DNA of 64,000 nt from Thalassotalea piscium (GCF_030295935.1 NZ_AP027362.1:1116001-1180000), one strand, 5' to 3'; positions 47,515 to 59,461 are shown, numbered from the stretch's first letter. Program-made: numbers and translations. Notes: a model not told the origin generated them from the letters alone.

Positions 47515-48603
47515 ATGAATAATTCTGTTTATCAAAAGCTTGAAGGTTTAGTTGAACGTTTTGAAGAGGTTCAAGCTTTATTGTCAGATCCTGACATTAT
47601 TTCCAATCAAGAAAAATTTCAAGCACTCTCAAAAGAGTTTTCTCAATTAGAAGAGGTAACTCAAGCATTTAATGCCTTTCAGGAGGCTGAAGCTGACTTT
47701 GCAACTGCAGAAGAAATGCTTAAAGATGACGATCCTGATATGCGTGAAATGGCGCAAGAAGAATATAAATCAGCTAAACAAGCCGTAGAAGAACTCACCC
47801 ACGGCTTGCAAATTTTATTATTACCAAGAGATAAAAATGATGATAATAACTGCTTTGTTGAAATTAGAGCAGGAGCAGGTGGTGATGAAGCCGCTATATT
47901 TGCTGGTGATTTATATCGTATGTATACCCGCTATTGTGAAAAGCAAGGATGGCGTATAGAAGTAATGAATATGAATGAAAGTGAGCAGGGTGGCTTTAAA
48001 GAAGTTATTTTTAAAATTACTGGTGCTAGTGTTTATGGGCAAATGAAATTTGAATCAGGTGGACACCGTGTTCAACGTGTGCCCGAAACTGAATCTCAAG
48101 GGCGAGTACACACGTCAGCATGTACAGTGGTAGTTATGCCAGAAATTCCCGAGTCTGAAGCTATTGAAATTAATAAAGCCGACTTAAAAATTGACACCTT
48201 TAGAGCATCTGGCGCTGGGGGACAACATGTTAACAAAACTGATTCAGCTATTCGTATCACACATATTCCTACAGGGGTTGTTGTAGAATGTCAGGATCAA
48301 CGATCGCAGCATAAAAACAGAGCCCAAGCGATGTCAGTTTTACAAGCGAGACTGCAAGCTGCCGAAGATGAAAAACGTCGTAGCGAAGAAGAGTCGTCTA
48401 GACGAAACCTAGTTGCCAGTGGTGATCGTTCTGAGCGTATTCGTACTTATAATTACCCACAAAGTCGTATGACAGACCATCGTATTAATTTAACTTTGTA
48501 TCGATTAGGCGAGGTTATGGAAGGTAATTTGCAATTAGTGATCGATCCTATTATGCAAGAAAACCAAGCAGATCTACTTGCTGCATTAGCTGAGCATCAC
48601 TAG
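47515..48603 (+). CDS. prfA: Peptide chain release factor 1
   Basis: RF1 terminates translation at UAA and UAG. The 362-residue product has the GGQ motif in [18 protein letters not shown] and the codon-recognition region [21 protein letters not shown]. The C-terminal [13 protein letters not shown] completes the match. It lies 137 bases after hemA and 23 bases before prmC, which methylates its GGQ glutamine. Confidence 0.98.
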   Translation: MNNSVYQKLEGLVERFEEVQALLSDPDIISNQEKFQALSKEFSQLEEVTQAFNAFQEAEADFATAEEMLKDDDPDMREMAQEEYKSAKQAVEELTHGLQILLLPRDKNDDNNCFVEIRAGAGGDEAAIFAGDLYRMYTRYCEKQGWRIEVMNMNESEQGGFKEVIFKITGASVYGQMKFESGGHRVQRVPETESQGRVHTSACTVVVMPEIPESEAIEINKADLKIDTFRASGAGGQHVNKTDSAIRITHIPTGVVVECQDQRSQHKNRAQAMSVLQARLQAAEDEKRRSEEESSRRNLVASGDRSERIRTYNYPQSRMTDHRINLTLYRLGEVMEGNLQLVIDPIMQENQADLLAALAEHH

Positions 48604-48626
48604 TTACGCAAACTCATAGAGCGATA

Positions 48627-49469
48627 ATGTCTACAGTTACTATTTCAACACTTATTAGTCTGGGTAAGCAAATGCTTACTCAGAACTCTGACAGTGCTAA
48701 GCTCGATGCTCAAATACTGCTTAGCTTTGTGCTAAACAAGCCTATAAGTTATTTACTTACTTGGCCTGAAGAACAAGTGGGTAGTACGAACAAAGAAGAC
48801 TTTTTATTACTCTTGCAAAGACGTGTGCTGCATGAGCCTATTGCCTACATTATTGGCGAGAAAGAGTTTTGGTCATTACCCTTTAAAGTCTCGCCAAGTA
48901 CATTAATTCCTCGCCCCGACACCGAAGTACTTGTTGAAACCGTTTTACAAAACCATGGTGATGGTACTCATACTTGTTGTGATTTAGGCACAGGTACTGG
49001 GGCAATTGCTTTGGCATTAGCCTCAGAAAGAACTTCGTGGATAATTGATGCAATAGACTTTAATACAGATGCTGTTTCGTTAGCTAAAGAAAATGCAGCA
49101 AGCCTTGGCTTTATCACTGTTAATATTTATCAAAGTGATTGGTTTTCTAAAGTCGAATCAACAAAACAATTTGATATTATTGTGAGCAATCCACCTTATA
49201 TTGATAAGGTGGATCCTCATTTGGTTGAAGGTGATGTACAATACGAGCCTTTATCAGCATTAGTTGCTGATAAAGAGGGTATGGGTGACTTTATGATAAT
49301 TGCTGAGCATGCAATTAACTATTTAAACCCAAATGGTATGCTATATTTTGAGCATGGGTACGAGCAAGGAGATAGTCTTAGAAACTTGTTAAAGGTATTA
49401 GGCTATCGAGGCATAAAATCTATTAAAGATTATAATGGCCATGAACGCGTAACATTTGCACAGCGATAA
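48627..49469 (+). CDS. prmC: Release factor glutamine N5-methyltransferase
   Basis: PrmC methylates the Gln of the GGQ loop in RF1 and RF2. The 280-residue product has the helical N-terminal domain, the PIAYIIGEKEFW motif, the SAM-binding CDLGTGTGAIALALA and the active-site IIVSNPPYIDKVDPHL. It is directly downstream of its substrate gene prfA. Confidence 0.97.
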   Translation: MSTVTISTLISLGKQMLTQNSDSAKLDAQILLSFVLNKPISYLLTWPEEQVGSTNKEDFLLLLQRRVLHEPIAYIIGEKEFWSLPFKVSPSTLIPRPDTEVLVETVLQNHGDGTHTCCDLGTGTGAIALALASERTSWIIDAIDFNTDAVSLAKENAASLGFITVNIYQSDWFSKVESTKQFDIIVSNPPYIDKVDPHLVEGDVQYEPLSALVADKEGMGDFMIIAEHAINYLNPNGMLYFEHGYEQGDSLRNLLKVLGYRGIKSIKDYNGHERVTFAQR

Positions 49470-49537
49470 TTTATTTCAACATACTTAAAGTGTTTATTAA
49501 CACTACTTTATAACAATAATGAAAGCGAGAAAAATAC

Positions 49538-49903
49538 ATGTTTAAGCATTTACATATGACGTTAGCCGTAATTAGCATATTTTTATTTACGCTAAGGTTT
49601 ATTTGGACCTTGATGGAGTCTAAACAGTTATCAAGAAAGTGGGTTAAAATAACCCCGCATGTTATTGATACTTTACTGTTTGCGTTGGGTGTTGCAATGG
49701 CCGTAAAGCTAGCAATTAACCCTATAGAGCAACTTTGGTTAGGTGAAAAAATCCTTGCTGTAATTGCTTATATATTTACCGGTTATTTTACCCTTAAATT
49801 AGCACGCAATCGCACCATGCAAATTATTGGTTATTTAGGTGCTATGGGCTGGATTTTACTAGTAGTACGTATCGCTATGACAAAAGAAAACGTACTTTTT
49901 TAA
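49538..49903 (+). CDS. SirB2 family membrane protein
   Basis: The 121-residue protein has four predicted membrane helices: HLHMTLAVISIFLFTLRFIW, PHVIDTLLFALGVAMAVKL, LAVIAYIFTGYFTLKLA and IIGYLGAMGWILLVVRIAM. These match the SirB2 family found between prmC and sirB1. Its function is unsettled; it has been linked with invasion-gene regulation in Salmonella, but is conserved in free-living species. The ribosome site is AGCGAGAAA. Confidence 0.88.
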   Translation: MFKHLHMTLAVISIFLFTLRFIWTLMESKQLSRKWVKITPHVIDTLLFALGVAMAVKLAINPIEQLWLGEKILAVIAYIFTGYFTLKLARNRTMQIIGYLGAMGWILLVVRIAMTKENVLF

Positions 49904-49991
49904 CCCACACCTTTAAATTTCTAAACTCCCCCTTATATAGGGGGTATCCTATTGTCGATTACTGCAGATAAGTTGTTATTAATTTTACCCT

Positions 49992-50792
49992 ATGAATGAT
50001 TTGTTACTGTCTGAAATTAGTGCACCTAGACGTGCATTACTTAATCAATTCTTATTGCTCGAAAATTCAATTTTCGGTCAATCTTCAGATATTGAAAAAA
50101 CGTTAGAGCCAATAGTTAAAAGCTGTAGGCTTGCTGTAGACGAATGTGAAAATTCGATGGATAGAGCAGAAGTTTTTATTAATGAAATTTTTATTTCACA
50201 ATTACTGATTGATAATGAACGCCCAATCTGGCCTGTTTTATCTTATCAAACTTCAAAAAGCATTGACTATAAGATAGTTGCGCCGGTAGTTAAAGCTGCA
50301 ATTATTCAATATGTTGCTAATGCATGTGAGTTAGAAGTTGAGATTGTTTACTTGCCTGAAAAAGTTATGGTCCGGATATTATGCGATGACGTTTATTCAA
50401 TTGTGTTTGATCCTGTTAATGGTGAATCACTGAATTGGCAAGAATTAGAACAAGGTTTAGATGAATTAGGTGGGGATCCTAGTCGTGTGTTTTTAGAGCC
50501 AATGGAGCAAGAATCAATTGTGGTTGAATACCTAACGGGTTTAAAAAGCAGTTTGATTCATGAACAGCGGTTTGACCAAGCACTAAAATGCGTTGACTTA
50601 CTGCTATCAATGCGACCAGATGATCCTTTTGAGCGAAGAGATAGAGGTTTTTTATTGCATCAGCTTGACTGCTTTAAAGTTGCTTATGACGACTACCAAT
50701 ATTTTGTTGAGCAATGCCCTAAAGATCCAGCAGCACAACTATTAAAATTACAACTTGATAAAATCTCAGTAAAAGATACGGTATTACACTAA
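49992..50792 (+). CDS. SirB1 family protein (transglutaminase-like plus TPR)
   Basis: The 266-residue protein has a transglutaminase-like N-terminal domain (DIEKTLEPIVKSCRLAVDECENSMDRAEVFINEIF). It is without a clear catalytic Cys-His-Asp set. A C-terminal TPR-like region follows (HEQRFDQALKCVDLLLSMRPDDPFERRDRGFLLHQL). This matches SirB1. The role is unknown; the conserved location beside prmC and kdsA is the main clue. No signal peptide is seen. Confidence 0.88.
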   Translation: MNDLLLSEISAPRRALLNQFLLLENSIFGQSSDIEKTLEPIVKSCRLAVDECENSMDRAEVFINEIFISQLLIDNERPIWPVLSYQTSKSIDYKIVAPVVKAAIIQYVANACELEVEIVYLPEKVMVRILCDDVYSIVFDPVNGESLNWQELEQGLDELGGDPSRVFLEPMEQESIVVEYLTGLKSSLIHEQRFDQALKCVDLLLSMRPDDPFERRDRGFLLHQLDCFKVAYDDYQYFVEQCPKDPAAQLLKLQLDKISVKDTVLH

Positions 50793-50812
50793 AATAAGAA
50801 AATGGAGAATTT

Positions 50813-52946
<2,134 letters not shown>

Positions 52947-53001
52947 TCGACTTGTAATTATTTGCTATAATTTACCATAGCAATATATATCAAGCGTAAT
53001 C

Positions 53002-53036
53002 AAAAAGGGTGCCCTATTTTATAGGGTACCCTTTTT
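53002..53036 (+). terminator. Rho-independent terminator after kdsA
   Basis: AAAAAGGGTGCCCTAT and ATAGGGTACCCTTTTT form a long stem with one G-A mismatch around TTT and end in T. It closes the hemA-kdsA cluster, and the A tract also lets it serve the convergent gene. Confidence 0.88.
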
Positions 53037-53084
53037 AATGTTAATTCTAGAGAAATCAATAACTTAATTTTGTGGTTAGCACTT

Positions 53085-53369
53085 TTAATCAGCTAGGTAA
53101 TCTGTCTTGGCAATATTAAGTGTTTTTATATCTTCTTCCTGATTATTAATTGCTAATAAGCTATTGATAGGAAGCTCTTTAGCTCTGAATAATTTTGCTG
53201 ATATTTCTATGGTATTTTTTAATTGCAATTCTACAGCAGCATGTATTGCTTTGTGATCAATTGGCTGAGCTTTTTCAATTTCAATGGTCTTTGCACTAGC
53301 CATATTCGCAAATATAAGCGTGCCAACGAGGATCCCTAAGAGAGTGTTTAATTGTGTCATTTTTATCAC
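53085..53369 (-). CDS. Small exported hypothetical protein
   Basis: The 94-residue protein has a signal peptide (MTQLNTLLGILVGTLIFANMASAKT) and a charged, mainly helical mature part of about 68 residues (IDHKAIHAAVELQLKNTIEIS, ELPINSLLAINNQEED). It has no Cys. I recognise no family. It is a one-gene unit between the kdsA terminator and gcvA, and no ribosome site stronger than GGTGAT is seen before its ATG. Confidence 0.6.
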   Translation of the reverse strand: MIKMTQLNTLLGILVGTLIFANMASAKTIEIEKAQPIDHKAIHAAVELQLKNTIEISAKLFRAKELPINSLLAINNQEEDIKTLNIAKTDYLAD

Positions 53370-53644
53370 CTGTATTTAACGTTATTATCAATATAGATGC
53401 TATTGGACGTTACTCTCGCGTTGTTAACTTTGGATGGGAGTAGTGTTAACAACTTGCTACACTTAAACATTAGAAAGATGATGTCCTTCATCTACAGTTG
53501 CTATAATAGGATATTACTGGCTTTATTTAAAATGACATTTTATAATGTTTTGCATTAGAAAAACTAATGCGACTTTGGTTTCGTTTGCTTTTGTTTTTAC
53601 TTGAATTTATTTTGACCATTAACCACTTTTTTTAAGGAATGATT

Positions 53645-54538
53645 TTGGCTGTTAGGCTCCCACCACTTAATGCTTTACGGGTATTTGAGGCTTCTGCTCG
53701 ACAATTGAGCTTTACTAAAGCTGCTGAAGAATTATTTGTAACTCAAGCGGCTGTTAGTCACCAAATTAAATTGTTGGAAGAGCATTTAGGGTTAAAATTA
53801 TTTATGCGAAAAAATAGGGCGCTTTTACTTACTGAAGAAGGACAATCTTACTTTTTAGACATTAAAGATATTTTTACATCACTCTACGAAGCAACAGAAA
53901 AACTATTAGCAAGGGGATCTAAAGGCGCGATCACCGTCAGTTTACAGCCAAGTTTTGCTATCCAATGGTTGGTGCCTCGTTTAACAAGCTTTAATTTACA
54001 GCATCCTGAAATTGACGTGCGGATAAAAGCGGTTGATCAAGATGAAAACTCACTTACGCAAGATGTTGATATTGCCATTTATCATGGAAGAGGGCGCTGG
54101 CCAAATGTGCATGCAGAAAAATTGCACACAGAATACTTAATTCCAGTGTGTTCACCAATGATTATAACGGACAAAAAACCATTAAATACAATTCATGACT
54201 TGGCAAACCATACATTACTTCATGATACATCAAGACGTGACTGGAAACGCTGGTTTAAAGAAGCTAACGTTAAAGGTATGAATGTAAATCATGGTCCTAT
54301 TTTTAGCCATTCAGCAATGGTTGTGCAGGCTGCAGTACATGGACAGGGTGTTGCTTTAGCGCAAAGCGTGCTGGCAAAGCCAGATCTTGATGCTGGTAGG
54401 CTTGTTAATTTATTTGATCATCGCCTTGTCAGTAAAAATGCTTTTTACATAGTATGCCGAGAGCATCAACTTGAAGTAGGCAAGATCGCCTCGTTTAGAC
54501 AGTGGGTATTAGATACAGTTGCTGCGGAAGAAGAATAA
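53645..54538 (+). CDS. gcvA: LysR-type regulator GcvA
   Basis: The protein of about 297 residues starts (M)AVRLPPLNALRVFEASARQLSFTKAAEELFVTQAAVSHQIK, the helix-turn-helix domain, and aligns along its whole length with GcvA, the regulator of the glycine cleavage system. LLHDTSRRDWKRWF and NHGPIFSHSAMVVQAAVHGQGVALA belong to the effector domain. I prefer the TTG at 53645, because AAGGA lies 6 bases before it; the ATG at 53639 abuts the AAGGA with no spacing. The next gene begins at the base after its stop. No gcvTHP genes are in the window. Confidence 0.9.
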   Translation: MAVRLPPLNALRVFEASARQLSFTKAAEELFVTQAAVSHQIKLLEEHLGLKLFMRKNRALLLTEEGQSYFLDIKDIFTSLYEATEKLLARGSKGAITVSLQPSFAIQWLVPRLTSFNLQHPEIDVRIKAVDQDENSLTQDVDIAIYHGRGRWPNVHAEKLHTEYLIPVCSPMIITDKKPLNTIHDLANHTLLHDTSRRDWKRWFKEANVKGMNVNHGPIFSHSAMVVQAAVHGQGVALAQSVLAKPDLDAGRLVNLFDHRLVSKNAFYIVCREHQLEVGKIASFRQWVLDTVAAEEE

Positions 54539-55171
54539 ATGAAATTACCAACAAGCCACTTTCAAAGTGCAGTAAACGCCAAGGCTACTATCATTTTTGC
54601 GCATGGTGCAGGCGCTGATAAAAGTAGTGACTTTCTAGCAAATGTAGCAGAGCAACTTGTGAGCGATGGATTCAATGTACTACGCTTTAATTTTCCTTAT
54701 ATGGATAAACGCTTAGAAGATGGTAAACGCAGACCTCCTGATAGAATGCCAAAGCTAGTAGAGTGTCTTGCACAGGTTATTGCAGATGTTGATAAAAGTT
54801 TGCCACTTTTTCTTATGGGAAAGTCTATGGGGGGGCGTGTAGCTGCAACTATTGCAAAAAATAGCGACGACAGTATCAGAGGAGTGATATGTCTTGGCTA
54901 TCCTTTTCATCCGCAAAAACAGCCCGATAAACTAAGATTGGAGCCATTACAAGTAATTGACAAACCGGTATTAATTGTTCAAGGAGATAGAGACTCTCTT
55001 GGTAGCAAAGATGAAATAGAAAACTATCAACTATCGAATTTATGTCGCCTATACTTTTTACCAGATGGGGATCATGATTTAAAACCTAGGGTAAAGTCTG
55101 GCTATACCCATCAACAGCATTTAAACTCTGCAATTAAGCAAATTAATCGGTTTATATATGAATATAGCTAA
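54539..55171 (+). CDS. Alpha/beta hydrolase, KANL3/Tex30-like
   Basis: The 210-residue protein has ATIIFAHGAGADKSSDF, NFPYMDKRLEDGKRRPPDR, the nucleophile elbow FLMGKSMGGRVAA and VIQGDRDSLG, with a catalytic His in LPDGDHDLKPR. These match the small bacterial hydrolases related to KANL3/Tex30. The substrate is unknown. It overlaps ygdD by 14 bases and directly follows gcvA, so the four genes are probably one transcript. Confidence 0.85.
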   Translation: MKLPTSHFQSAVNAKATIIFAHGAGADKSSDFLANVAEQLVSDGFNVLRFNFPYMDKRLEDGKRRPPDRMPKLVECLAQVIADVDKSLPLFLMGKSMGGRVAATIAKNSDDSIRGVICLGYPFHPQKQPDKLRLEPLQVIDKPVLIVQGDRDSLGSKDEIENYQLSNLCRLYFLPDGDHDLKPRVKSGYTHQQHLNSAIKQINRFIYEYS

Positions 55172-55541
55172 AACTAGTCGCATTTTAGTGATTTTTGTTG
55201 CTATCAGCGGGTGTTTTTCAGTATTATTCGGCGCTTGGTTATCGCATGCGGCTCAATCTCTTGTAGCAGAACAGTTACATCGGGTAGAAATCGCTCATCA
55301 ATATCAAATGCTGCATACCCTAGCCTTATTGGCTGTTATTGTGTGGTACAAAGTAGACAACACTAAGTTACTGTTGTTTTCTGCGTTATCTTTCGCCACC
55401 GGTATTTTACTATTTTGTGGTAGTTTGTATTTAAAAAGTTTCTTTTCTTTAAGCACAATAGGTAACTTGGCACCGTTAGGTGGCATACTGTTGGCGCTTG
55501 GATGGTTGCTATTAATTTTTGTAGGTAAGAATAAGCTATGA
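55158..55541 (+). CDS. ygdD: DUF423 membrane protein YgdD
   Basis: The 127-residue protein has four membrane helices and the DUF423 pattern: FGAWLSHAAQSL, AHQYQMLHTLALL, GILLFCGSLYLKSFF and LAPLGGILLALGWLLL. The function is unknown. It sits in the conserved gcvA-ygdD-rlmM order and overlaps both neighbours by a few bases, indicating translational coupling. Confidence 0.92.
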   Translation: MNIAKTSRILVIFVAISGCFSVLFGAWLSHAAQSLVAEQLHRVEIAHQYQMLHTLALLAVIVWYKVDNTKLLLFSALSFATGILLFCGSLYLKSFFSLSTIGNLAPLGGILLALGWLLLIFVGKNKL

Positions 55542-56620
55542 CAGCTGTTGTTTTATATTGTCGCCCTGGGTTCGAAAAAGAATGTGGGGCAGAAATTCAG
55601 GAAAAAGCTTCATGGAATGAAGTATATGGCTACCTTGAACTAACTAAAAACCAAGGTGTTGTATATTTTCATTTGAATAATCCTGAAGAAGGAGAAGTGT
55701 TAATGCAACGCATTCCTCTGAAACGATTGATTTTTACGCGTCAGTGGTTTGTGACTCTAACGGAAAAAATAGCACTACCAGACTTTAATCGTGTTGAAGC
55801 TATTGTTGAATCAATGGGCAATGATTGGCAATACGCCGATTTACGCATGGAAACAGCTGATACTAACGAAGGCAAAGCGCTTTCGAAGTTTTGTCGTAAA
55901 TTAGCAGTACCTTTGCGTCAGGCTTTAAGAAAAGAGAAGATCCTTACAGAAAAACACGATAACGAAGGTGCAATTTTGCATGCCTTGTTCTTTAGTGGCT
56001 CTGAAATGATCTTAGGGTTTTCTTTAGGTTCAAATACATCAGCTCATGTAATGGGGATCCCACGACTTAAATTCCCTAACCAAGCACCAAGTCGCTCAAC
56101 GCTGAAACTTGATGAAGCATTTTTGTATTTCATTCCAAAAAACGAATGGGAGACTCGTTTAACTTCTGGCTTAAATGCAGTTGATCTTGGCGCTGCGCCA
56201 GGCGGGTGGACCTATCAGTTAGTACGCCGTGGGATGATGGTAACATCAGTCGATAATGGGCCAATGGCTGAATCGTTAATGGATACGGGCCAAGTAAAGC
56301 ATCGTATGATGGACGGCTTTAAGTATATTCCACAAAAACAAAATGTTTATTGGTTAGTCTGCGATATGATAGAAAAGCCTGAACGTGTTGCTAAACTAAT
56401 GGCACAATGGCTGTTACAAGGCTACTGTAAAGAAGCCATTTTTAATTTGAAATTACCAATGAAAGGCCGATATGCCGAAGTTGTTAAAGATTTACAACTA
56501 CTTAAAGATGCATTTTCTGAGCATAGTGTTAAATACGATTTATATGCAAAGCACTTATACTATGATCGTGAAGAAGTCACTGTCCACGCAAGATTATTAT
56601 CTCCTGTACCAACCTTTTAA
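55538..56620 (+). CDS. rlmM: 23S rRNA 2'-O-ribose C2498 methyltransferase
   Basis: RlmM methylates C2498 of 23S rRNA with SAM. The 360-residue product has an N-terminal THUMP-like region (CRPGFEKECGAEIQEKASW) and a Rossmann methyltransferase domain with VDLGAAPGGWTYQLVRRG, SVDNGPMAE and WLVCDMIEKP. KLPMKGRY supplies the catalytic Lys. It overlaps ygdD by 4 bases. Confidence 0.96.
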   Translation: MTAVVLYCRPGFEKECGAEIQEKASWNEVYGYLELTKNQGVVYFHLNNPEEGEVLMQRIPLKRLIFTRQWFVTLTEKIALPDFNRVEAIVESMGNDWQYADLRMETADTNEGKALSKFCRKLAVPLRQALRKEKILTEKHDNEGAILHALFFSGSEMILGFSLGSNTSAHVMGIPRLKFPNQAPSRSTLKLDEAFLYFIPKNEWETRLTSGLNAVDLGAAPGGWTYQLVRRGMMVTSVDNGPMAESLMDTGQVKHRMMDGFKYIPQKQNVYWLVCDMIEKPERVAKLMAQWLLQGYCKEAIFNLKLPMKGRYAEVVKDLQLLKDAFSEHSVKYDLYAKHLYYDREEVTVHARLLSPVPTF

Positions 56621-56623
56621 AGG

Positions 56624-56657
56624 AAAAAAGGTTCTAGGAAGTAAACTTCCTAGAACC
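56624..56657 (-). terminator. Long hairpin between rlmM and isocitrate dehydrogenase
   Basis: GGTTCTAGGAAGT and ACTTCCTAGAACC form a 13-bp perfect stem. On the minus strand it is followed by a T run (AAAAAA at 56624-56629 on the + strand), so it terminates the dehydrogenase gene; it may slow + transcription too. Confidence 0.78.
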
Positions 56658-56718
56658 TAAAATCTTAACCCTTAACTCTTAACTCCTTTGTTTTAGGCGT
56701 TTAGCGAGTAAATAAAGC

Positions 56719-57726
56719 TTATAAACGCTCTAATAGCGCATCGGTAAAGTCAGTTGTTCCGTGTGTGCCACCCAAGTCACGAGTCGTTCTATCACCTGCC
56801 TCAATGACATCTGTAAGTACTTGACGGATTTTTTCTGCTTTATCACCCATTTCTAAATATTCTAGCATTTGAATTGCCGCTAAAATTACAGACGTAGGGT
56901 TAGCTAAGTTTTGGCCAGCAATGTCTGGTGCACTACCATGAACTGCTTCAAATATAGCGCAATCTTCACCAATGTTCGCACCAGGAGCCATTCCTAAGCC
57001 ACCAACTAAACCTGCACATAAATCAGATAAAATATCACCAAATAAGTTTGTGGTAACAATCATGTCAAATTGCTCAGGGTTCATTACTAATTGCATACAG
57101 CAATTATCAACAATCATTTCAGTTGACTCAATATCAGGATAACGCTGTGCTACTTCTCGTGCTACTTTTAAGAACAAACCAGAAGTTGATTTTAAAATGT
57201 TCGCTTTATGTACCGCTGTAACCTTTTTGCGTCCTTCTTTTCGTGCTGTTTCGTATGCAAAAGTCACGATGCGCTCTGCACCTTCTCTTGTTACCAAACT
57301 CATCGCTTCAGCTTTTGTGCCATCTTCAGATAATGTTTGGCCTAGACCAGAATACATGCCCTCAGTATTTTCGCGTATGGTAATAATGTCGATATTTTCA
57401 TAGCGTGCTTTGGTGCCCTTAAATGAAAGTACTGGGCGTACGTTTGCATATAACTGAAACTGTTTACGTAATGTTACATTGATTGATGTAAACCCCTCAC
57501 CAACAGGCGTTGTAAGCGGGCCCTTAAGTGTGATTTTATTTTTTTTGATCAGTGCGAGTGTTTCTTCAGGTACAAGTTCACCGTGCTTTTCTAATGCAAC
57601 TAGCCCTGCATCTGCATACTCATATACAAAATCACATCCTGCTTTATCTAGCACTTTAATTGCTGCTTCGATAATATCTGGGCCAATACCGTCGCCTGGG
57701 ATCACAGTAATTGTTTGTTTAGCCAT
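56719..57726 (-). CDS. NAD-dependent isocitrate dehydrogenase (IDH3-like)
   Basis: The 335-residue isocitrate/isopropylmalate-dehydrogenase family enzyme has TVIPGDGIGPDII, LKGPLTTPVGEGFTSINVTLRKQFQLYANVRP with the SxNxxLR isocitrate loop, and DIITIRENTEGMYSG. The metal Asp residues lie in TNLFGDILSDLCAGLVGGLG, and HGSAPDIAG follows. The isocitrate motif excludes isopropylmalate dehydrogenase, and the short form resembles eukaryotic NAD-IDH more than E. coli Icd. It oxidises isocitrate to 2-oxoglutarate in the TCA cycle. A monocistronic unit. Confidence 0.88.
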   Translation of the reverse strand: MAKQTITVIPGDGIGPDIIEAAIKVLDKAGCDFVYEYADAGLVALEKHGELVPEETLALIKKNKITLKGPLTTPVGEGFTSINVTLRKQFQLYANVRPVLSFKGTKARYENIDIITIRENTEGMYSGLGQTLSEDGTKAEAMSLVTREGAERIVTFAYETARKEGRKKVTAVHKANILKSTSGLFLKVAREVAQRYPDIESTEMIVDNCCMQLVMNPEQFDMIVTTNLFGDILSDLCAGLVGGLGMAPGANIGEDCAIFEAVHGSAPDIAGQNLANPTSVILAAIQMLEYLEMGDKAEKIRQVLTDVIEAGDRTTRDLGGTHGTTDFTDALLERL

Positions 57727-58060
57727 TAGTTACACCTTTAAATATTGTAGAGTTAAGTTCAACGCAAACTGTTATTGAACTTGGATGATTTATTTACCTT
57801 AATGGTATTCTTTATTGTTTGATTTTTGTTTGTAGTGGCTAAAATATCCATTAGCTAGAGCTTTTTCAGTATTAAATGCGAGTGATTTTATACTTAAAAT
57901 ACTAGCCTAGTTAATTGTATTACGCCTACAAAAATAAAACTCAAGCAAATTGGTCTTTTTAAATATTTGTACTATTTACTAGGTGTGTAGTATACCTTAA
58001 TTAAGCCTATAATTTGCTAGAATAAAGTGTATATATTAGTAAAAAAAATGCAATTCGACA
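57727..58060. other. Gene-free interval of about 330 bp
   Basis: No coding frame or repeat family is seen here. The left part should hold the isocitrate dehydrogenase promoter and leader. A good -10-like TATAAT lies on the + strand near 58009, with no + gene to serve, so it is probably chance. Confidence 0.55.
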
Positions 58061-58489
58061 TTAGTCGATATTTGTATTGGTTACTGGCAAGTTTTGTTGA
58101 TATTTAATTATCAGTTGTTCGAGCCCATTGTATTGGCTAGCAATATCGAATTCTTTCAATTCATTGTTAATAAACAAAAGATAAGAGCATTCGTCTTGCG
58201 TAGTAAAACCGTCAGACTTCATATGTTGAGTGCGATAAAATAATACTTGAAAGTAACGCTCATCAACTAACTTTGCTTCTGTTATATCTGGTTTACCTAG
58301 TATTTGAAGTGCTTGTTCAAAATGAAAGTTATTTACTTTTAACTCACTAATAAATTGTCGGTTAAACTCTTCACGGTCTTCCCACTTCATATTGGCAGGA
58401 TTATCGTCGTAAAAATTAACAACGAGAAAGACAAGAATCCCATAAAAAGCTAACGCCATCATGATACGAATAACTATTTTTTTGTTCAT
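58061..58489 (-). CDS. DUF3192 family protein
   Basis: The 142-residue protein has one N-terminal membrane segment (VIRIMMALAFYGILVFLVVNF), then KWEDREEFNRQFISEL and NFHFEQALQILGKPDITEA. YFQVLFYRTQHMKSDGFTTQDECSYLLFINNELKEFD follows. This is the DUF3192 pattern, whose fold resembles the SmpA/BamE-like lipoproteins. Usual members are lipoproteins; this one has a membrane anchor in place of the lipobox. The function is unknown. It follows xni by about 150 bases. Confidence 0.82.
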   Translation of the reverse strand: MNKKIVIRIMMALAFYGILVFLVVNFYDDNPANMKWEDREEFNRQFISELKVNNFHFEQALQILGKPDITEAKLVDERYFQVLFYRTQHMKSDGFTTQDECSYLLFINNELKEFDIASQYNGLEQLIIKYQQNLPVTNTNID

Positions 58490-58642
58490 TGTGTTCCTGA
58501 AAATGAAACCTGCGAAAGACTACACCAGCCACCAGATTATGCCCACTATTAATAAACTTATAGCATATTGATTAAGGTGGCTGTAGCTAAATACGACAAA
58601 TAGGGGGTTATTAAAGATAAGTCTACTTACGATACAGGCAGT

Positions 58643-59461
58643 TTAACTGGTTGTGGTGTCGTTAGAAGGTAAGCGGATATCTTTTAAATTAAAGCCAAGT
58701 GGAATATCAAGCCTAAGAGTTAATAATGACTTACTTAATTGTATTTGCTCTTGATGCTGGGCTAACTTTTCTCGTAAACTGGCTTTAAGATCGTTGGCAT
58801 TTAAGAGTGCGTTTAAAGAACCGTACTGGTTTAATAGATTCGCTGCAGTTATTTGTCCAATACTAGGCACTCCCGGTATTTTATTGGTACTGTCGCCTGT
58901 AAGAGTCCATAAATCCATTAGCTGCTCAGGCTTAACATTAAACTTTTCTTTAACGTGTTGGCGGTCAAGATACCTACGATTAAAATAATCGTATACCTGA
59001 ATATTTTGACTTAACAGCGATAGAAAGCACTTGTCTGTTGAAACAATGGTCACTTTCTGTCCCCTTAACGCCACTTTAATTGCTAATGTTGTGATAAGAT
59101 CGTCTGCTTCATCTTCGTCTGAAGCTAAAGAGTCTACATGGTTACGCATAAACGCATCTTGAATGTCACTTAACTTTTCAGCTAAATGTTCAGGCATTTT
59201 TTTACGGCCTTTTTTATAGTCTGGGTATATCTGGTAACGCCAACAAGGCTTTTCACTATCAAATAAAGCCAAAGCATGTGTTGGGCTTTGGCTTTCAATT
59301 ATTTTCAAAAGGGCATTTTCACAGGCTTGAATAGTATTAAACAACACTTGTTTTTTAGTGTTATCAGCAAGTTCGCTGTTAAGCAAAAAAGGGCGCTCTT
59401 GTACCGCGTATATTCTACGGATCAAATTTAGTGCATCAATTAATACTAAATGTACTGACAT
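58643..59461 (-). CDS. xni: Flap endonuclease Xni
   Basis: Xni is a stand-alone 5'-nuclease domain like that of DNA polymerase I. The 272-residue product has the metal Asp residues in LVLIDALNLIRRIYA, ALALFDSEKPCWRYQIYPDYKKGR, LASDEDEADDLITTLA and TIVSTDKCFLSLL. The helix-hairpin-helix region LTGDSTNKIPGVPSIGQITA follows. Some acidic residues differ from Pol I, which is usual for Xni, whose nuclease activity is structure-specific. Its ATG abuts the ppnN stop. Confidence 0.94.
   Translation of the reverse strand: MSVHLVLIDALNLIRRIYAVQERPFLLNSELADNTKKQVLFNTIQACENALLKIIESQSPTHALALFDSEKPCWRYQIYPDYKKGRKKMPEHLAEKLSDIQDAFMRNHVDSLASDEDEADDLITTLAIKVALRGQKVTIVSTDKCFLSLLSQNIQVYDYFNRRYLDRQHVKEKFNVKPEQLMDLWTLTGDSTNKIPGVPSIGQITAANLLNQYGSLNALLNANDLKASLREKLAQHQEQIQLSKSLLTLRLDIPLGFNLKDIRLPSNDTTTS

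Noticed and set aside
57990-58030. TATAAT-containing promoter on the + strand
   Set aside because: No + strand gene lies downstream before the convergent DUF3192 gene, and no matching -35 is seen at the right distance.
58490-58642. In-frame open stretch after the xni stop encoding a hydrophobic end (LLIVGIIWWLV)
   Set aside because: It contains no ATG, GTG or TTG start before the hydrophobic part and lies in frame after a normal xni C-terminus. No homologue recognised.
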